From: Russula earlei
Taxonomy: Eukaryota; Basidiomycota; Agaricomycetes; Russulales; Russulaceae
NCBI GenBank assembly: GCA_025769875.1
Contig: JAGFNK010000874.1
Location: 1 to 19,425 of the forward strand
Length of the DNA: 19,425 bases
Direction: 5' to 3'
The notes beneath the pieces are model-generated. The model saw only the letters and a list, made by a program, of their open reading frames with translations, made no database searches and was not told the origin of the DNA. Position numbers and translations under genes: made by a program. Position 1 is the stretch's first letter. The number at the start of each line of letters is the position of its first letter. Shown here one piece after another: positions 17,707-19,425 of this stretch.

Positions 17707-18530
17707 TGTCAAGACACGTACTGCTGATCATAAGGACTCAGGAGCAGGTGGGCAAGGTCGGAACAGATGGTACGCGGCGAAGGCGGCGTTGAACAAGAGG
17801 ACGAGCCAAACGACGAGGAGGTACCAGATGGGGACTGGTAGGTGTTGCAAGAGACAGAGGCGAAGGAGAGGCCAGTGTAGCGAGGGGCTTTAAACAAGGC
17901 GGTCGTTGAAGAGTACCTTGGAGGCGAGGGGAATCTTTAGACTGAGCGGTCGCGGGGGAGTACCCAGGAAGATGAGAGTATCACAAAGGACAGTCTGACG
18001 ACTGCCATGCTTCATTGGGGCTTATATACAGTTACAGGGTCGATTACAAAGACTTGGGACTATTCTAGACTCCTTGGTCGGTACTCCAATAGGACTACAG
18101 AGGCATAAACTTGCTTGTGTCAAGTTTCAGGCTTACTGAGCGCATTACTGATCATTGTGGAGCGATGACATCATTATGATGTCACTGTGGAGTGCTTAGT
18201 GAGCCTATGAGGTCACTGTGGAGTCGCTCAGTCAGCTATGATGTCATTGGAGCCTGGATGACGTCAGATGATTTATGCAACAGCTCCTAAGAGTTTGTGT
18301 CGCTGTTTCGGGTCCTTGGTGGCTGGGTGGCCATGTGGCTGCCACGCGATGATTACCCGATTAGGAAACGGGTGTCTGGTCGAGTTATAGTGCCTTTGCA
18401 ATAGCGATATCTTGCACTGCAGGGGGGATAGCCCAGAAAACGGAAGGGAGTTGGTAATGCAAAATGAGAGAGGTCTCTCTTGAGTGAAATAGGACCATCT
18501 ACGGTCAGGGTCTGGCCTTGGTTCGTAACA
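17707..18530 (-). mobile_element. Complete solo LTR, family A, minus, inserted in LTR B
   Basis: The LTR is 824 bp, with TGTTACGAACC at 18530 and TGTCTTGACA ending at 17707 (minus orientation). It has a perfect CACTG duplication (17702-17706 and 18531-18535). It aligns along its whole length with 5250-6079 in the opposite orientation. It keeps an exact TGACGTCA (18259-18266) and the TGACATCATTATGATGTCA palindrome (18166-18184). TATA is at 18022-18028 and the hairpin at 17988-18007. Confidence 0.95.
18166..18266 (-). promoter_or_regulatory. ATF/CREB-like site array in inverted LTR A
   Basis: The palindrome at 18166-18184, TGATGTCA at 18239-18246 and a canonical TGACGTCA at 18259-18266 correspond in order and spacing to the array at 5515-5615. 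Confidence 0.5.
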
Positions 18531-18666
18531 CACTGGTACTGGCTGTGAGAGATGATCACAGAAGGAGAGGGTCAGGGTGTACTCAATAGGGTGGTCATGA
18601 AGGAGTACCCTCAGGAATAGAGTGCCACAAATCAAATGGACAGTCTGAAGACTGTCTGCTACTTTA

Positions 18667-19425
18667 TGTCATGAACCATTTCCTGGAGAGGGCCCTTGAA
18701 GGACCCTTCCTTATTAGAGGAAACCCGGCCTCTATGGTGTCACCCTGCTCACACAGACAAAAGGGGTGAGTAGAGGTGTCCACAATATCATGCATGCATT
18801 GTCATGCAAGCAATTCTTGGCACAATCAACATACAGCAAGCCCCACTTAGTGGCAACCCCTTTGGCAATAAAGGACAGTATTATAGCCTCTCTAAGGACC
18901 CTGTAGGATGACTCTAAGTGCTCTACAAAAGGCACTAACAAGACACTAACAAGCCTACAACACATTATTAGACTAACTCTAATAACCATAGAACGAACTA
19001 TAAAGCAATACTAAGGGCCTTAATATAAGTATTAGGGTCGACTCTAATGACCCTAAAAGAACTATATAAGGGGCCTTATAGGCAACTCTATTCCCTGAAC
19101 CAAACTACAAGTCCCCAAATGACTGGCCCTAAACTAACTAACAGTAAATGAATCAGGTGCTTTGCACATGTACTAAGGCAGTGAACACATGGACAGTAAT
19201 GGCTCTTACTCATCAATAGGAGCCTTCTTACTCAGCAGCTTACTGAGCATGACTGAGCATGCTCAGTAAGCATACTCTGACTTCTTACTCATCCAGCAAT
19301 AGTGCTTGGTAACAAGGTTATGACTTGTCCCCTATTTAGCAGTTCTCCTGTAGTATATAAGTGCTCAATAAAGTAGTGGACAGTCTTCAGACTGTCCATT
19401 TGTTTATGGCACTCTCTACCCCTGG
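18667..19425 (+). mobile_element. LTR family B, plus copy, truncated by window end
   Basis: This starts TGTCATGAACC at 18667 inside the minus-strand B LTR, with CTTTA (18662-18666) as the expected left target copy. About 759 of ~960 bp are visible, including the stem-loop (19238-19271), TATA box (19354-19360) and start-site hairpin (19378-19397). CpG sites are largely TG/CA, so it is not recent. Confidence 0.88.

Larger units (their letters stand above)
17578..18666 (-). mobile_element. LTR family B, minus copy, host of two later LTRs
   Basis: The 3' terminal part (17578-17706) and a further part (18531-18666) are contiguous in the left-hand B copies but are separated here by a family-A LTR. 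Joining them across one CACTG restores the family-B sequence around CCAGTACCAGT-CTCTGGTA. At 18666 the sequence stops mid-element at ACTTTA, where the B copies continue through TTGAGCACTTATATAC on this strand; a plus-strand B LTR begins there. The start-site hairpin is at 18638-18657. Confidence 0.85.

Noticed and set aside
1..19425. CRISPR array, telomeric repeat, rRNA or plasmid-type origin
   Set aside because: No regularly spaced identical repeats, no TTAGGG-type arrays and no rRNA-like blocks were seen; the window is eukaryotic nuclear DNA.

Overview
The window looks like a gene-dense island in a filamentous basidiomycete genome (Agaricomycetes-like), embedded in repeats. The evidence is the introns: 48-79 nt GT-AG introns packed at high density in every recognisable gene, with CTNAY-like branch sites. 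The encoded families (a fungal seven-helix membrane protein, an R3H-associated-domain protein, a U1-type zinc-finger splicing factor and an MFS/SLC49-like transporter) fit this. Genus is not claimed. Nothing bacterial, no rRNA, no CRISPR and no convincing tRNA were seen.

Layout. 1-6080 is repeat territory. It holds the 3' end of an LTR of family A (1-288), a nested pair of family-B solo LTRs (851-2771, with a second copy 1132-2098 inside it), a possible third LTR type (3284-3918), unrecognised decayed sequence, and a complete solo LTR of family A (5250-6079, perfect GGTAA target duplication). 6085-16660 is the gene island. On the minus strand lie a 13-exon seven-TM protein (8617-6939), an R3H-domain protein (11112-9610) and a WBP4-like zinc-finger splicing factor (12659-11469). 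On the plus strand lie a 13-exon MFS transporter (12849-15003) and a small predicted secreted protein ending in a CaaX-like tetrapeptide (15958-16395). The zinc-finger and transporter genes are divergent and share a 189-bp promoter interval. 16660-19425 is repeat territory again: an ACTGG/CCAGT-rich stretch, then a multi-level nest of LTRs (B-type remnant, B minus, A minus with CACTG duplication, B plus running off the window).

I rebuilt exon structures by hand from splice signals and reading-frame continuity. The seven-TM (330 aa), R3H (428 aa) and MFS (489 aa) models close in frame from ATG to stop; the zinc-finger gene has an unresolved frame problem near 12000-12120. The genes do not form an obvious pathway: two are predicted nuclear/RNA-related, two are membrane proteins and one is secreted.

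Most notable: ordered LTR nests that can be read base by base, an ATF/CREB-like site array in the family-A LTR, a hairpin at the presumed transcription start shared by two LTR families, an inverted ~105-bp repeat plus inverted family-A LTRs bracketing the island, 14- and 19-nt exons in the seven-TM gene, two apparent GC-AG introns in the transporter, and a signal-peptide protein with a CaaX-like end placed downstream of an A14 run.
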